A stretch of DNA of 64,000 bases from JBMNMU01 sp050953505 (GTDB taxonomy: Bacteria; Bacillota; Clostridia; Peptostreptococcales; Anaerovoracaceae), in contig JBMNMU010000001.1 in assembly GCA_050953505.1 (NCBI GenBank), positions 1,426,001 to 1,490,000 of the forward strand. The letters run 5' to 3'. Below the pieces are notes generated by a model, which did no database searches, was not told where the DNA came from, and saw only the letters and a program-made list of their open reading frames with translations. Of this stretch, positions 8,692 to 16,918 are shown piece after piece. Made by a program: the position numbers and the translations under genes. The first letter of the stretch is position 1; the number at the start of each line of letters is the position of its first letter.

Positions 8692-9732
8692 TTATTTAGC
8701 CATTTTAGATGCCTTATCTATTATTGTCATAAAATCATTTACATGAATCGTTACAGATGATTGTAAGTCTTCTTCTGTTGGTACGCCTTCTTCTACCGCA
8801 ATACCTTTCACTTCATCAACAGTTTTTCCAACTATATATTCAGCGAAAGCATTTGCCTGCTCATTCCATTCCTTGCCAATGCCCGAATTACCTCTCATTC
8901 CGTATGCATCGCCAAGTTCATTCTTTGTAGGATAATTTCCATTAAGGTCTGCAGAAATCTTACCCTCAGCAGTGAAATGAACATTTACCTGAGAAGCATC
9001 TATAATGCTGCTAGTTATCACACCATTTTCATCGAAAGTGGTTGCTGTGTAATAAGTATAAGCCTGAGCCACACCATCTTCCTCACCTGCATCCTTTGAT
9101 TTAGCAATAGTTGTGACAACGCCTAGTCCAAGTTTGTCATCTGCTGAAGCGCCAAGCTCCTTGGCATTGGCTACAGCCTTTTCAATTGCATTAATATATC
9201 CTGGGATACTAATGGTTACAGAGGAAGAAAGATCCTCATCTGTTGGCTTGCCTTCATCTACCGCAATATTTTTTACTTCTTCAACAGTCTTACCTATTAC
9301 GTAGTTTGATAAGGCTGTCGCTTGTTCATTCCATTCTTTTCCAATAGAAGATGCCTTAGCCATTCCATAGTCAGCCCCTAACTCCTGTTTTGCCACAAAA
9401 ACTGTGTCTAACGGAGTAGTGATCTTACCTTCTTTTGTGAAATTAATTTTTGTCTGAGCGGAATCGATGGAACATTTTAAAATTTTCCCGGCCTCATCAA
9501 CTACTACAGCAACGACTGTAGAGTCTACTTGTGCCAATCCTTCTTCTTCTTCGCTTGCATCAGCAGATTTTGCTATGGATGTGATTACTGCCAATCCAGT
9601 TCTGATAGCTGATTCACCAGTTGGTGTTCCTTCATCTGATGGCTCTGGTGTAGGGTCCCCTCCTCCGCCGCAAGCAGCAAGAGCAAGCATAACCATGGCC
9701 AGGGCCAAAATTAATGCTACTTTTTTCCTCAT
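8692..9732 (-). CDS. pplA: Extracellular electron transfer lipoprotein with two FMN-binding domains (PplA)
   Basis: A 346-residue lipoprotein: Lys-rich start, hydrophobic segment, lipobox LAAC with Cys21, and a short acidic linker. Two homologous FMN_bind domains follow (about 45-190 and 200-346). Each ends with the flavinylation motif D-x-x-S-S-V-T, putting covalent FMN on Thr173 and Thr328. In Listeria the equivalent PplA is the surface electron carrier that passes electrons from the membrane to iron or flavin shuttles. ATG 9732 is preceded by GGAGG at five bases. The domain repeat and the ApbE neighbour make this a firm call. Confidence 0.93.
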   Translation of the reverse strand: MRKKVALILALAMVMLALAACGGGGDPTPEPSDEGTPTGESAIRTGLAVITSIAKSADASEEEEGLAQVDSTVVAVVVDEAGKILKCSIDSAQTKINFTKEGKITTPLDTVFVAKQELGADYGMAKASSIGKEWNEQATALSNYVIGKTVEEVKNIAVDEGKPTDEDLSSSVTISIPGYINAIEKAVANAKELGASADDKLGLGVVTTIAKSKDAGEEDGVAQAYTYYTATTFDENGVITSSIIDASQVNVHFTAEGKISADLNGNYPTKNELGDAYGMRGNSGIGKEWNEQANAFAEYIVGKTVDEVKGIAVEEGVPTEEDLQSSVTIHVNDFMTIIDKASKMAK

Positions 9733-9766
9733 ACTTCCCTCCATATGTTTTATGATTTTTTTATTA

Positions 9767-10306
9767 TTAAACCAGCCTTTTAAGAGCCGGTAAAATAATC
9801 CTAAGTAATGTGGATGTAACAATCCCGGCAAATACACCTGAAACTAGCAAAACAGGTAGGTAAGCCAGCATATTTGTCCCTACGTATAACAATGCCACTA
9901 CGATAAATTGCCCTACATTATGAGATATGGCACCACAAATGCTAATAACTAAATACGATATTTTATTTTTAAATATAATGAGCAATACTAGCATTATTGT
10001 AATAGATAATAACCCACCTACTACACTTAGCAATGCAGCAATGGCTCCCCTTGTAATAAAAGCAAAAAGTCCTTTTAAAATTGCAATGGTATAGGCTTGC
10101 TTTTTCCCTAAGAAGAAAAGTGCATACATAACTGCTATATTCGAAAGTCCAAATTTGACCCCCGGCACAGCCACCACAATGGGTGGGAGCATATTTTCTA
10201 CAATGGAAAGAACGATGGCTGCTGCAAACATTAAAGCAGACAATACCATGGATTGGGTCGCATTCAATTCTTTTATCGGTTTATTACTTATTCCCATTTC
10301 TAGCAT
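9767..10306 (-). CDS. eetB: EetB-type integral membrane protein (Gx transporter family)
   Basis: A 179-residue protein with about five to six membrane helices, of the family often labelled heptaprenyl diphosphate synthase component I or Gx transporter. The segment PGVKFGLSNIAVMYALFFLG is the family hallmark. In FLEET loci its homologue EetB works with EetA to deliver electrons from quinol to the surface flavoprotein; the mechanism is not settled. I chose ATG 10306 over TTG 10312 because AGAGGA precedes it by six bases. It lies 42 bases after eetA and 34 before pplA. Confidence 0.85.
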   Translation of the reverse strand: MLEMGISNKPIKELNATQSMVLSALMFAAAIVLSIVENMLPPIVVAVPGVKFGLSNIAVMYALFFLGKKQAYTIAILKGLFAFITRGAIAALLSVVGGLLSITIMLVLLIIFKNKISYLVISICGAISHNVGQFIVVALLYVGTNMLAYLPVLLVSGVFAGIVTSTLLRIILPALKRLV

Positions 10307-10348
10307 AATCAATCCTCTCTAATTAAGATTCTATCCCATGCTTCGGAA

Positions 10349-10747
10349 TTAATTGCCTATAATAATATCGGCATCATTGTTATCATGGGAGTCAGCTGCT
10401 ACGATTTTCAGAATCAAACCATTTGGTAGACAAGCAGCAAAGTCACCGACTTGGTGAAGTTTTCCGGATCTTACGCAAACTTGATCCGGGCAATCGGATT
10501 GAATAAACCCAATTCCTCCCTCTGCATCTAAATGAAACACCACATCCTCCTCCTGAGGAACTGAAAATGTCATTTCATTACCTTTCTCTAATTCTACGGT
10601 TTCTACCAGCTCAGAGAAATAATATATTTCAGCTTTTGGAACACTGCCTGCAGATATATATTGATAAATCAGCCAGGCAATGCCACTCATAATAAGAATG
10701 ATAGCAATAATAACGATATCTGCTTTTTTAAAAAATTTATTGTTCAT
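10349..10747 (-). CDS. eetA: EetA-type NusG domain II protein
   Basis: A 132-residue protein with a single N-terminal membrane helix (about 10-30) and an extracytoplasmic NusG domain II-like fold. The pair of cysteines in SDCPDQVCVRSGKL is typical of this family and could carry a redox function. In Listeria EetA is required for ferric reduction together with EetB. It sits between the prenyltransferase and eetB genes in the operon. Only a weak AAGAG-type ribosome binding site precedes ATG 10747. Confidence 0.85.
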   Translation of the reverse strand: MNNKFFKKADIVIIAIILIMSGIAWLIYQYISAGSVPKAEIYYFSELVETVELEKGNEMTFSVPQEEDVVFHLDAEGGIGFIQSDCPDQVCVRSGKLHQVGDFAACLPNGLILKIVAADSHDNNDADIIIGN

Positions 10748-10779
10748 GATAGCTCTTTCTATAATATGTCTATTACCCC

Positions 10780-11682
10780 TTATTTTATCAATCCACTCAC
10801 AAAGAGTAATAAAGTATTGGAACCCATAATCAGTAAATAATTTTTTATTGCTACAATAAAAGTTCGTTGTTTATCTTGTTCCTTGAAAAAAATATTAATA
10901 TTTTTTTGTACCAACGGAATTGTCAGTAGTGAAATCAAGCTAATAGGGGATATTATCTTAAATATTACCATTACAACGGTGGCCAAATAAGTACAATAAT
11001 ATAGCCCAGCAAATAGATACAATGATTTGTGCCTTAAATAATAAGGTAACGTATATCGTTTTACCGGAATATCTTTTTCTAAGTCGCAAATATTATTAGC
11101 TAGCATAATATTCGCTGTAGTGCATACAGGTGCAACGGACAAAAGTATTAAAGTAATAAAAGGTATAACAGACAGTTCCAACGTGATAGTATCTAAGCTT
11201 AAGCCCAGATAAAGATAAGTACCCGGTGGCATATTGATATATAAAATAATTAGTGGTATGAAAAAACCATAAAATACACCTGAAAAGATTTCTCCAAAAG
11301 GTAACCGGGATATAGGTATTGGGCCAAAGGTATAAAATATTCCCACGCCAAAACAAATAACGCCCAGCAACAATATGACCACATCGGTTAGATAAACAAG
11401 ATACAACCCTAAGCAAGCGCTGATAGCCAATAAGAAAGCTATAATGGACAATGCTATCTTTCTGGAAAATTGCAATATCTGCGTATTTGTCTTTGTATCA
11501 ATGTAATTATTAATAGCAGTGGTAGCTAAATCCAATAAAAACATGGCTACAAAGAAAACCAGCGTTGCTTTCCAATGTAAAGATTGTTTGATATAAAACA
11601 AATATCCTAACGTCATAAAAAATGCAAAGATACTAGTAATTTTAGTGGTTATTTCTACATAGCTAAGAAATCTTTTTATCAA
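10780..11682 (-). CDS. dmkA: UbiA-family prenyltransferase (demethylmenaquinone branch)
   Basis: A 300-residue polytopic membrane protein with eight to nine helices. The first UbiA aspartate motif appears as DLATTAINNYIDTKTN and the second as NNICDLEKDIPVKRYTLP. Such enzymes join a polyprenyl chain to 1,4-dihydroxy-2-naphthoate, making the demethylmenaquinone used by Ndh2 in FLEET. The probable start is TTG 11682, seven bases after AGGAG. Its immediate upstream neighbour makes the polyprenyl donor. The letter dmkA follows my memory of Listeria naming and could be swapped with dmkB. Confidence 0.8.
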   Translation of the reverse strand: MIKRFLSYVEITTKITSIFAFFMTLGYLFYIKQSLHWKATLVFFVAMFLLDLATTAINNYIDTKTNTQILQFSRKIALSIIAFLLAISACLGLYLVYLTDVVILLLGVICFGVGIFYTFGPIPISRLPFGEIFSGVFYGFFIPLIILYINMPPGTYLYLGLSLDTITLELSVIPFITLILLSVAPVCTTANIMLANNICDLEKDIPVKRYTLPYYLRHKSLYLFAGLYYCTYLATVVMVIFKIISPISLISLLTIPLVQKNINIFFKEQDKQRTFIVAIKNYLLIMGSNTLLLFVSGLIK

Positions 11683-11701
11683 GGGAATACTCCTAAGTCT
11701 T

Positions 11702-12682
11702 CTATGATGTCCTATAAGCTTTGTTTAATATAATCTTTAAGTGATCCTTCTTTTGATCTGTAACTTCAAGTTCTTCGATTATTCTGAGTGATTTATCGTA
11801 ATACTTTTTTGCTATTAACCAAGTAAAGCTCAATCCCCCGCTCTTGGACACTGCTTCATTTAATTCAGCTCTTGATATTTGCTTATTTTTAGCTTTCTCT
11901 TTTAAGGAAGGTATTTTTTTAAAAGCATGTATCAGCGGTAGGGTAAATACATTCTGTTCATAATCTGATTGGACTGGTTTTTTTGCTATGTTCTCCGTCG
12001 CCTCAAAGTCCATACAGTCGTCTGTAAGCTGAAAAATCATGCCGATATAATGTCCTAATAACTTATATTTGCTAAGAACATCTTCTCCCTCATCATTAAA
12101 TATAGCTCCTGCGTAAAAAGAAGCTTCAAAAAGAGCAGCTGTTTTCCCTGAAATAATCCTTAGGTATTGCTTAATGGTTAAGTCAACATTTCCGTTATGG
12201 ATGTGCTGGTTTAGTTCACCTAAGCAAACCTTGCTCATGTAATCAGGCACCTTTCTATCAAGATGATCCTTCTTTTTCGTAACAGAGGCTGCAATTTTTA
12301 GAGCAAGACATAGTAAGTAATCACCACATATAACCGCCGTACGTCTGCCATACTTGTTTTGTAGCGTGTCCTTTCCCCTCCGTATTTCTGCATTATCGAT
12401 AATATCATCATGGACAAGAGTGGCCAAATGGAGAATCTCTATGGCAGTGGCTAACTTTACAGCATCCGGGTGAATCAGTCCCTCATTATCTTCCGCACAA
12501 TATAAAACAGAAATCGCACGAATAAGTTTACCCAGGGGCTCCATCAAGTGTTTAGTATATTGCCTGATAATTAAAGGAGAGGTAGAGAGATATCTCTCTA
12601 CCTCTCCTTTCACTTTTTCAAGCGCATCATCGTAATAGTACTTTGTTTGTGTATCTATAGAAGGTAAATTATTATTAATCAT
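11702..12682 (-). CDS. dmkB: Polyprenyl diphosphate synthase
   Basis: A 326-residue trans-prenyl synthase. Motif FARM is LVHDDIIDNAEIRRGKDT and the second Asp-rich motif is LTDDCMDF, which together bind the allylic diphosphate through Mg. It would supply the side chain for the prenyltransferase encoded 19 bases downstream. The ATG at 12682 overlaps the end of ndh2 by eight bases, implying translational coupling. Chain length cannot be read with confidence. Confidence 0.88.
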   Translation of the reverse strand: MINNNLPSIDTQTKYYYDDALEKVKGEVERYLSTSPLIIRQYTKHLMEPLGKLIRAISVLYCAEDNEGLIHPDAVKLATAIEILHLATLVHDDIIDNAEIRRGKDTLQNKYGRRTAVICGDYLLCLALKIAASVTKKKDHLDRKVPDYMSKVCLGELNQHIHNGNVDLTIKQYLRIISGKTAALFEASFYAGAIFNDEGEDVLSKYKLLGHYIGMIFQLTDDCMDFEATENIAKKPVQSDYEQNVFTLPLIHAFKKIPSLKEKAKNKQISRAELNEAVSKSGGLSFTWLIAKKYYDKSLRIIEELEVTDQKKDHLKIILNKAYRTS

Positions 12683-14690
12683 TGTATATATACAGCTTTC
12701 TCACAAAAGGTAATCTTTTCCATGCACTTTTTAAAGCAGGCATTACATAATAATCCAATCCGAAGGTTCTTCCACCGCCTATTAGTAAAGCAATAGCAGC
12801 AAATATCATCCAGAAGGTTCCTAGATAAAGCCCTGTTGTACAAACGAACATAAACTGAAGAACTAAGGAAACAAAAGATGCGGGGGTGGTAAAAAGGCCG
12901 CCTATCAAAGCCAGACCTATTAGTATTTCAACAATTACTATGGAAGACTGCATAAAGATCTGCATAGAGTCACTTCCAAGAATCACATTATCTACAAAAA
13001 GATTCATAAGAGGTACATCCAGCTTGAAGGCAAAATCTCCTAATGCAGATTGTGCCAACTCTTTCCCGCTGACAAATATGGCGCTAAAGAGTCCGAAAAA
13101 GTCGATATTAAAAATCGTGGTGCCAACTTGGCTAACTACTTCTCCTACTGCCTCTTCTGCTCCTGTCGCCGCTGATACAGCATCTGCCGCGCCGTTTACC
13201 ACCTCACCGGTAGCTCCACTGACGCTGTCTCCATTGCCTGAGCCTCCGCCTTCTATAATGCTGTTATACCATGCTGTTGCACCGCCAAAGAATCCAGTGA
13301 GTTTAGGACTTTCGAACCAACCACCAACGCCTTTCATGATCCCTTCAAATAACCAAACCGCGCCTAACCACACCCGGAGAGGCAGTAGCAAAAAGCTTGG
13401 GGTTCTATTTGAAAAATGTCCTCCCACAAAACTTCTGCGATTTCGTATCGTGAAAAACTCGTGTTTACAATAGCTAATTACTTTATTCCATCCTAGAACT
13501 TGAATGAAGTATATAATGTTTATAAAATGCTTAGCAAACATGGCAAGGAAGGATGGTAGATTAATCATGGCGTTAGGAAGGCCAACCCTAGCCACCCCAT
13601 AACGTCCACCTATACATACCATAAAACCATGGAAGGATGGCTTATATTCTTCCATTTGCCCTTGACCTGTTATTGCGCAAGCTATATTTTTTGCTGCTGT
13701 AGCGGCACTATGTTCACAGTTTTCTACAATCTGTGGGACAGGCCTTTCTTCCCCTTCTGGGATATACATCATGTTATCTCCGATAACATAAACACTTTCA
13801 TCATCTAGTGAGCGAAGATATGGATCAGTCTTGATTCTTCCTCTACCTGCAGACTGAAGTGTCTGACCTACCTTAGCTGTAATATCTGAGCCTTCTATTC
13901 CAGCTGCCCATATTACCGTTTTGGTGTTTGCCCTAGAAACAACATCTTCGTGCTTGGTTTCGACAAAATCTTCCCCTACTGCAACAACACCTGTATTGAG
14001 CATTACTTGAATGCCCATCTTTTTCATACGTTTTTCGACCTTACGGGACAATTCTTCCGGAAGGTTAGGAATGGTACGACTTAAAGCATCCACGTTGCAA
14101 ATCGTAACATCTTCTCTATCGATTTCATATCTTTCACAAAGAATCGGTACGTATTCTGCCAGTTCACCCGCCATTTCGGCTCCTGTGAACCCAGCTCCTA
14201 CTATATAAAAAGTGAGTAACTTTTTCTTTTCCTCTAAATCTGTTTCGCTTGATGCTAACCGGAACATATTATGAATATGATCCCTTAAAAGCACCGCATC
14301 ATCATAAGACCACAGCTTAAAAGAGTGTTCTTCTACTCCAGGTATTCCAAAATAAGTTGGCTTTGAACCAGCACTTATTACAAGATAATCGTATTGGTAG
14401 CTATCAACCTCACCTACTACTGTTTTTTCGTCAAACTCTATAGAGGTGACTGTATCTAGCTTGACATCTACCTTTCGCCCTGCAAAAACCTTTTTCAGGC
14501 TGATTTTAATACTTTCATCTGAAACACGGCATGCGGCAACTTCATGAAGTTCTGTTAACATAGTGTGATACGGGTTCTTATCGATGATAGTTATAGAAAC
14601 ATTGTCATCTTTCTTAAACTTTTTAGCCAGCTTTTTTGCAGTTAGAATACCTGCATAGCCCGCTCCAATAATTACAACTTTCTTTACCAT
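12675..14690 (-). CDS. ndh2: Type II NADH dehydrogenase with C-terminal membrane domain (Ndh2)
   Basis: A 671-residue fusion. Residues 1-~400 are a type II NADH dehydrogenase: FAD loop IIGAGYAGILTAKKL, NAD loop IVGAGFTGAEMAGELAEY, and VYVIGDNM. The C-terminal ~240 residues hold about five membrane helices of DoxX-like character, interrupted at ~475-540 by a Gly/Ser/Ala/Val-rich insert of low complexity. The membrane domain is the feature that separates FLEET Ndh2 from ordinary NDH-2. It would oxidise NADH and reduce demethylmenaquinone at the membrane. It is first in the operon; AAAGGAG lies seven bases before ATG 14690. Confidence 0.92.
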   Translation of the reverse strand: MVKKVVIIGAGYAGILTAKKLAKKFKKDDNVSITIIDKNPYHTMLTELHEVAACRVSDESIKISLKKVFAGRKVDVKLDTVTSIEFDEKTVVGEVDSYQYDYLVISAGSKPTYFGIPGVEEHSFKLWSYDDAVLLRDHIHNMFRLASSETDLEEKKKLLTFYIVGAGFTGAEMAGELAEYVPILCERYEIDREDVTICNVDALSRTIPNLPEELSRKVEKRMKKMGIQVMLNTGVVAVGEDFVETKHEDVVSRANTKTVIWAAGIEGSDITAKVGQTLQSAGRGRIKTDPYLRSLDDESVYVIGDNMMYIPEGEERPVPQIVENCEHSAATAAKNIACAITGQGQMEEYKPSFHGFMVCIGGRYGVARVGLPNAMINLPSFLAMFAKHFINIIYFIQVLGWNKVISYCKHEFFTIRNRRSFVGGHFSNRTPSFLLLPLRVWLGAVWLFEGIMKGVGGWFESPKLTGFFGGATAWYNSIIEGGGSGNGDSVSGATGEVVNGAADAVSAATGAEEAVGEVVSQVGTTIFNIDFFGLFSAIFVSGKELAQSALGDFAFKLDVPLMNLFVDNVILGSDSMQIFMQSSIVIVEILIGLALIGGLFTTPASFVSLVLQFMFVCTTGLYLGTFWMIFAAIALLIGGGRTFGLDYYVMPALKSAWKRLPFVRKLYIYND

Positions 14691-14953
14691 TGGCGTTCTC
14701 CTTTGCTATTGTCATCATATAATTCTCTCAGAAAAGGCAGTTCTCCGTCAAGAGATTATCACATACCGTCTTTTAATACCCATTTAAAATTTTAAGAATA
14801 ACAAGCTGACATTTAAGTAAAGATAAAAGTGTATTTATAATCATCGTCTCGTCGTTATTTTATCAACATTTCGCGACGGAGTTAACTAAGTATCACTTTA
14901 CCCGTTTTAAGCAACGATATTCAGAATTAATTTATAATTCAGTAATTCCTACT
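14691..14953 (-). promoter_or_regulatory. Long 5' leader of the FLEET operon
   Basis: The predicted start site near 14953 leaves about 263 untranslated bases before ndh2. The leader is AT-rich; I could not match it to a riboswitch class and no terminator-antiterminator pair is obvious. A closer second promoter cannot be excluded. Confidence 0.4.
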
Positions 14954-14959
14954 GAAAGC

Positions 14960-14988
14960 ATATTATAATTTATATCCAATTCTGTCAA
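14960..14988 (-). promoter_or_regulatory. Sigma-A promoter of the FLEET operon
   Basis: On the minus strand, -35 TTGACA (14988-14983), a 17-base spacer, and -10 TAATAT (14965-14960). The hexamers and spacing are near consensus. It is divergent from the structured-RNA promoter, with about 70 bases between the two -35 boxes. Confidence 0.75.
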
Positions 14989-15058
14989 CCCAATTTATAA
15001 TCCACTATTTTGTCGAAATTGGTCAGAAGGATAATTTCGAAATTTTCTGAAAAATGTA

Positions 15059-15087
15059 TTGACATCTTTAAAGTTTTGGTGTATAGT
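15059..15087 (+). promoter_or_regulatory. Consensus sigma-A promoter of the structured RNA
   Basis: -35 TTGACA (15059-15064), exactly 17 bases, then -10 TATAGT (15082-15087). The start would be near 15094, at the first base of the 5' stem ACTCAA. Confidence 0.85.
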
Positions 15088-15423
15088 TATGATACTCAAA
15101 GAAAAGGCAAAGCCTTATCATTGAGTTTACCCCGAAAAATCGGCGGAAACCTCTAGAATTACCTGCTGAAACAATAAAATTAAATGGAACACAGATACCA
15201 TAAAATTTTATTATATTCTGAGGGCGGGTGAGCCACTTAAGTGGCAGATGACCCTACAGAAACCAGGTATCTTCCAGCTTAAATAGTTGATATAAGCAGG
15301 AATGATGAGGAAACCAAGATTTTGCGAAAATGGTATTAATCAAAGGTTACCACCAGAAGTAGTAAGGATCACCGATTGATTCAGCAAATGATCACAAATC
15401 AACTGCAAGAATCAGGGGAAATC

Positions 15424-15471
15424 ATGAAAGGAGGACGTACTCTATTGTGGTACACCTCAGAAAAAGGGTAA
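15424..15471 (+). CDS. Possible 15-residue ORF inside the structured RNA
   Basis: ATG 15424 follows CAGGGGA by five bases and encodes MKGGRTLLWYTSEKG, with TAA inside the 5' arm of the terminator. An in-frame TTG at 15445 has an even better AAAGGAGG site ten bases upstream and would give an 8-residue product. The AAAGGAGG is partly sequestered in the GAGG/CCTC helix. This may be a leader peptide or chance. Confidence 0.25.
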   Translation: MKGGRTLLWYTSEKG

Positions 15472-15506
15472 ACACTACTTATTAAAAGAAGTTGTTTACC
15501 CTTTTT
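15461..15506 (+). terminator. Rho-independent terminator of the structured RNA
   Basis: AAAAAGGGTAAACA (15461-15474) pairs fully with TGTTTACCCTTTTT (15493-15506), ending in five T residues. Confidence 0.9.
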
Positions 15507-15664
15507 CATATTTTCAAATCATATCTTTTTATGTCTTCTTTTATAAAACAAATGACATAATTATCTAGCCTTTAATATGGGCCACCTCCATGAATTATCA
15601 GAAAAATGTCAACAATTAGGTGGACTTGGCATATATTGAAATAACACGATTGGAGGTTTTGACC

Positions 15665-15769
15665 ATGTATAATTGTTTTATTCCGCTAGTGTTAGGGTTC
15701 GTCGCAGGCAAAAGCTGCTGTAGGCCATGTAGACCTATAAGCTGTTGCTCAAGACGATATTATTGGTAA
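15665..15769 (+). CDS. 34-residue Cys-rich peptide, unknown function
   Basis: ATG 15665 lies nine bases after GGAGG, and the frame ends at 15769 directly before a perfect terminator, so it is very likely a real gene. The product has a short hydrophobic N-terminal half (CFIPLVLGFVAG) and a Cys/Arg-rich tail with six cysteines in all, arranged CC, C, CC after one early Cys. I do not recognise the family. Metal binding, a spore or envelope role, or a toxin-like peptide are all possible. It follows the structured RNA by ~160 bases on the same strand and is probably transcribed separately. Confidence 0.65.
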   Translation: MYNCFIPLVLGFVAGKSCCRPCRPISCCSRRYYW

Positions 15770-15776
15770 AAATATT

Positions 15777-15803
15777 GCGCTTGCCAAAAGGCAAGCGCTT
15801 TTT
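15777..15803 (+). terminator. Terminator of the Cys-rich peptide gene
   Basis: GCGCTTGCC, loop AAAA, GGCAAGCGC, then five T residues: a perfect 9-bp stem. Confidence 0.92.
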
Positions 15804-15822
15804 AGTTGTATAACTTATACAA

Positions 15823-16866
15823 TTACACTTCTATCTCTACAGTATTTGTATCATCAACCATAATCTTTTCCCCTTCCCGCATCAATATATGACCGGATTC
15901 ATAAGGTTCTCCTTCTATGGTTAGTATAATTCCATTTGCATTATAATACTTTGCAAAGGTATTGGCCAAGCTCTGCAAAATCATGACTTCGTAGCCGCTT
16001 CCCGCATTCATTTCAGTCACAAAAGCATCATTTAAGTCAAGCTCCAGGAAATTCTCCTCATTAACAGATGCACTATTAATAGCTACATTGGTGGTAAATA
16101 CAGGGCCTACATTACTGACAACGGCGTCTTTATATTCCTTTGCTAGGATGGATTTAATATCTTCATTGGTCCTAAAGGATACCAGCTTATTTTTATAATA
16201 TAATTTCTCGTCATCAATGTTTGGAAAATAAAATTCTATGATTTCTTCGCGAGCTACTCCTTGACTAAACTCCTTTAAAGATGAAGTAACGATATTGCCG
16301 TCGGAATCAAATTCTGTTTTTACAAGGCCTACACCCTTTGCAAAATAATCGGTCATCTTAGCATCAAAGCCTTCCGTGACTACCTCAATAGCTTCATAGG
16401 TGGCCAATGGTGTGGAGACTTCTGCATTTAAGCTGGTAATGGTTCTAGTCCTACCATCTTCTAAGGTCCAAGTAGTTCCAACTTCTAGTGGTTCCATTAA
16501 CAAAATTTCTTCTTCTTCCTCTATATCTAAGAGGTTTTGCCTATGGTAAACTTCCTCCCTGGAAAGGCTTCTTATCAGCTTTCCATCAACTATTTTAAGC
16601 ACTCTTGCAAGGACAGTCCCGCCCGTTTCTACCCTTTGCTGCACTTTGTTTTCTTCTGTGAAATCTATATAGACATTATATGAGGCGAATTCGTTCCCTT
16701 CCCCTTCATATACATACCTAACATTCTCCTCTATTGGAAAATAGTCCTCTATCTTCAAGGCCTGAGGTTCTGGAATGGGACCCGTATCTCCATTCTCGCA
16801 ACCAACAAATAAAGTCAACGATAGCGCTATTATCAAAATAATACTAATTACAAATCTCTTTTTCAT
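15823..16866 (-). CDS. GerMN-domain lipoprotein
   Basis: A 347-residue exported lipoprotein: signal peptide ending LFVGC, with Cys at about residue 23, then a mature protein rich in Glu. The C-terminal ~100 residues (about 240-335) match a GerMN domain, with the SVNEENFLELDLN and VMILQSLANTFAKYYNANGIILTIEG stretches. GerM of Bacillus takes part in spore assembly. The N-terminal ~200 residues form a beta-rich region I cannot name. Monocistronic; the role is inferred from the domain only. Confidence 0.8.
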   Translation of the reverse strand: MKKRFVISIILIIALSLTLFVGCENGDTGPIPEPQALKIEDYFPIEENVRYVYEGEGNEFASYNVYIDFTEENKVQQRVETGGTVLARVLKIVDGKLIRSLSREEVYHRQNLLDIEEEEEILLMEPLEVGTTWTLEDGRTRTITSLNAEVSTPLATYEAIEVVTEGFDAKMTDYFAKGVGLVKTEFDSDGNIVTSSLKEFSQGVAREEIIEFYFPNIDDEKLYYKNKLVSFRTNEDIKSILAKEYKDAVVSNVGPVFTTNVAINSASVNEENFLELDLNDAFVTEMNAGSGYEVMILQSLANTFAKYYNANGIILTIEGEPYESGHILMREGEKIMVDDTNTVEIEV

Positions 16867-16918
16867 ATCCCCTAAACTCCTTTTTGTATATTAAATAACA
16901 TTCTGTTCAAACTGTTCA

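Larger units (their letters stand above)
15094..15506 (+). ncRNA. Unassigned large structured RNA, ~413 nt
   Basis: It runs from a consensus promoter to a strong terminator with no sizeable frame. Local helices I can pair: ACTCAA 15094/TTGAGT 15121 enclosing AAGGC/GCCTT; CCGA 15132/TCGG 15140; AATAAAATT 15173/AATTTTATT 15204 enclosing ATGG/CCAT; AGGG 15221/CCCT 15252 enclosing GCCAC-TTAA-GTGGC; TTCC+GCTTA 15272/TAAGC+GGAA 15293; ATTTT 15319/AAAAT 15327; TTGATT 15376/AATCAA 15397; GAGG+GTAC 15431/GTAC+CCTC 15450. GATACC at 15194 can pair with GGTATC at 15266, a possible long-range contact. It does not show the signatures I know of RNase P, tmRNA, SRP, 6S RNA, cobalamin, SAM, T-box or group I introns. 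Confidence 0.7.

Noticed and set aside
12886..13473. A 195-codon plus-strand frame opposite ndh2.
   Set aside because: It is antisense to conserved Ndh2 coding sequence, has no ribosome binding site, and its composition reflects the Gly/Ala-rich insert on the other strand.
15094..15460. Cobalamin, SAM, c-di-GMP or c-di-AMP riboswitch, T-box, group I intron, RNase P, tmRNA or retron RNA.
   Set aside because: Short look-alikes (GGCAAAGCC, CAGAAACCAGG, CTTATCA) occur, but the full conserved cores do not. It ends in a terminator with no large downstream gene, and no reverse transcriptase is near.
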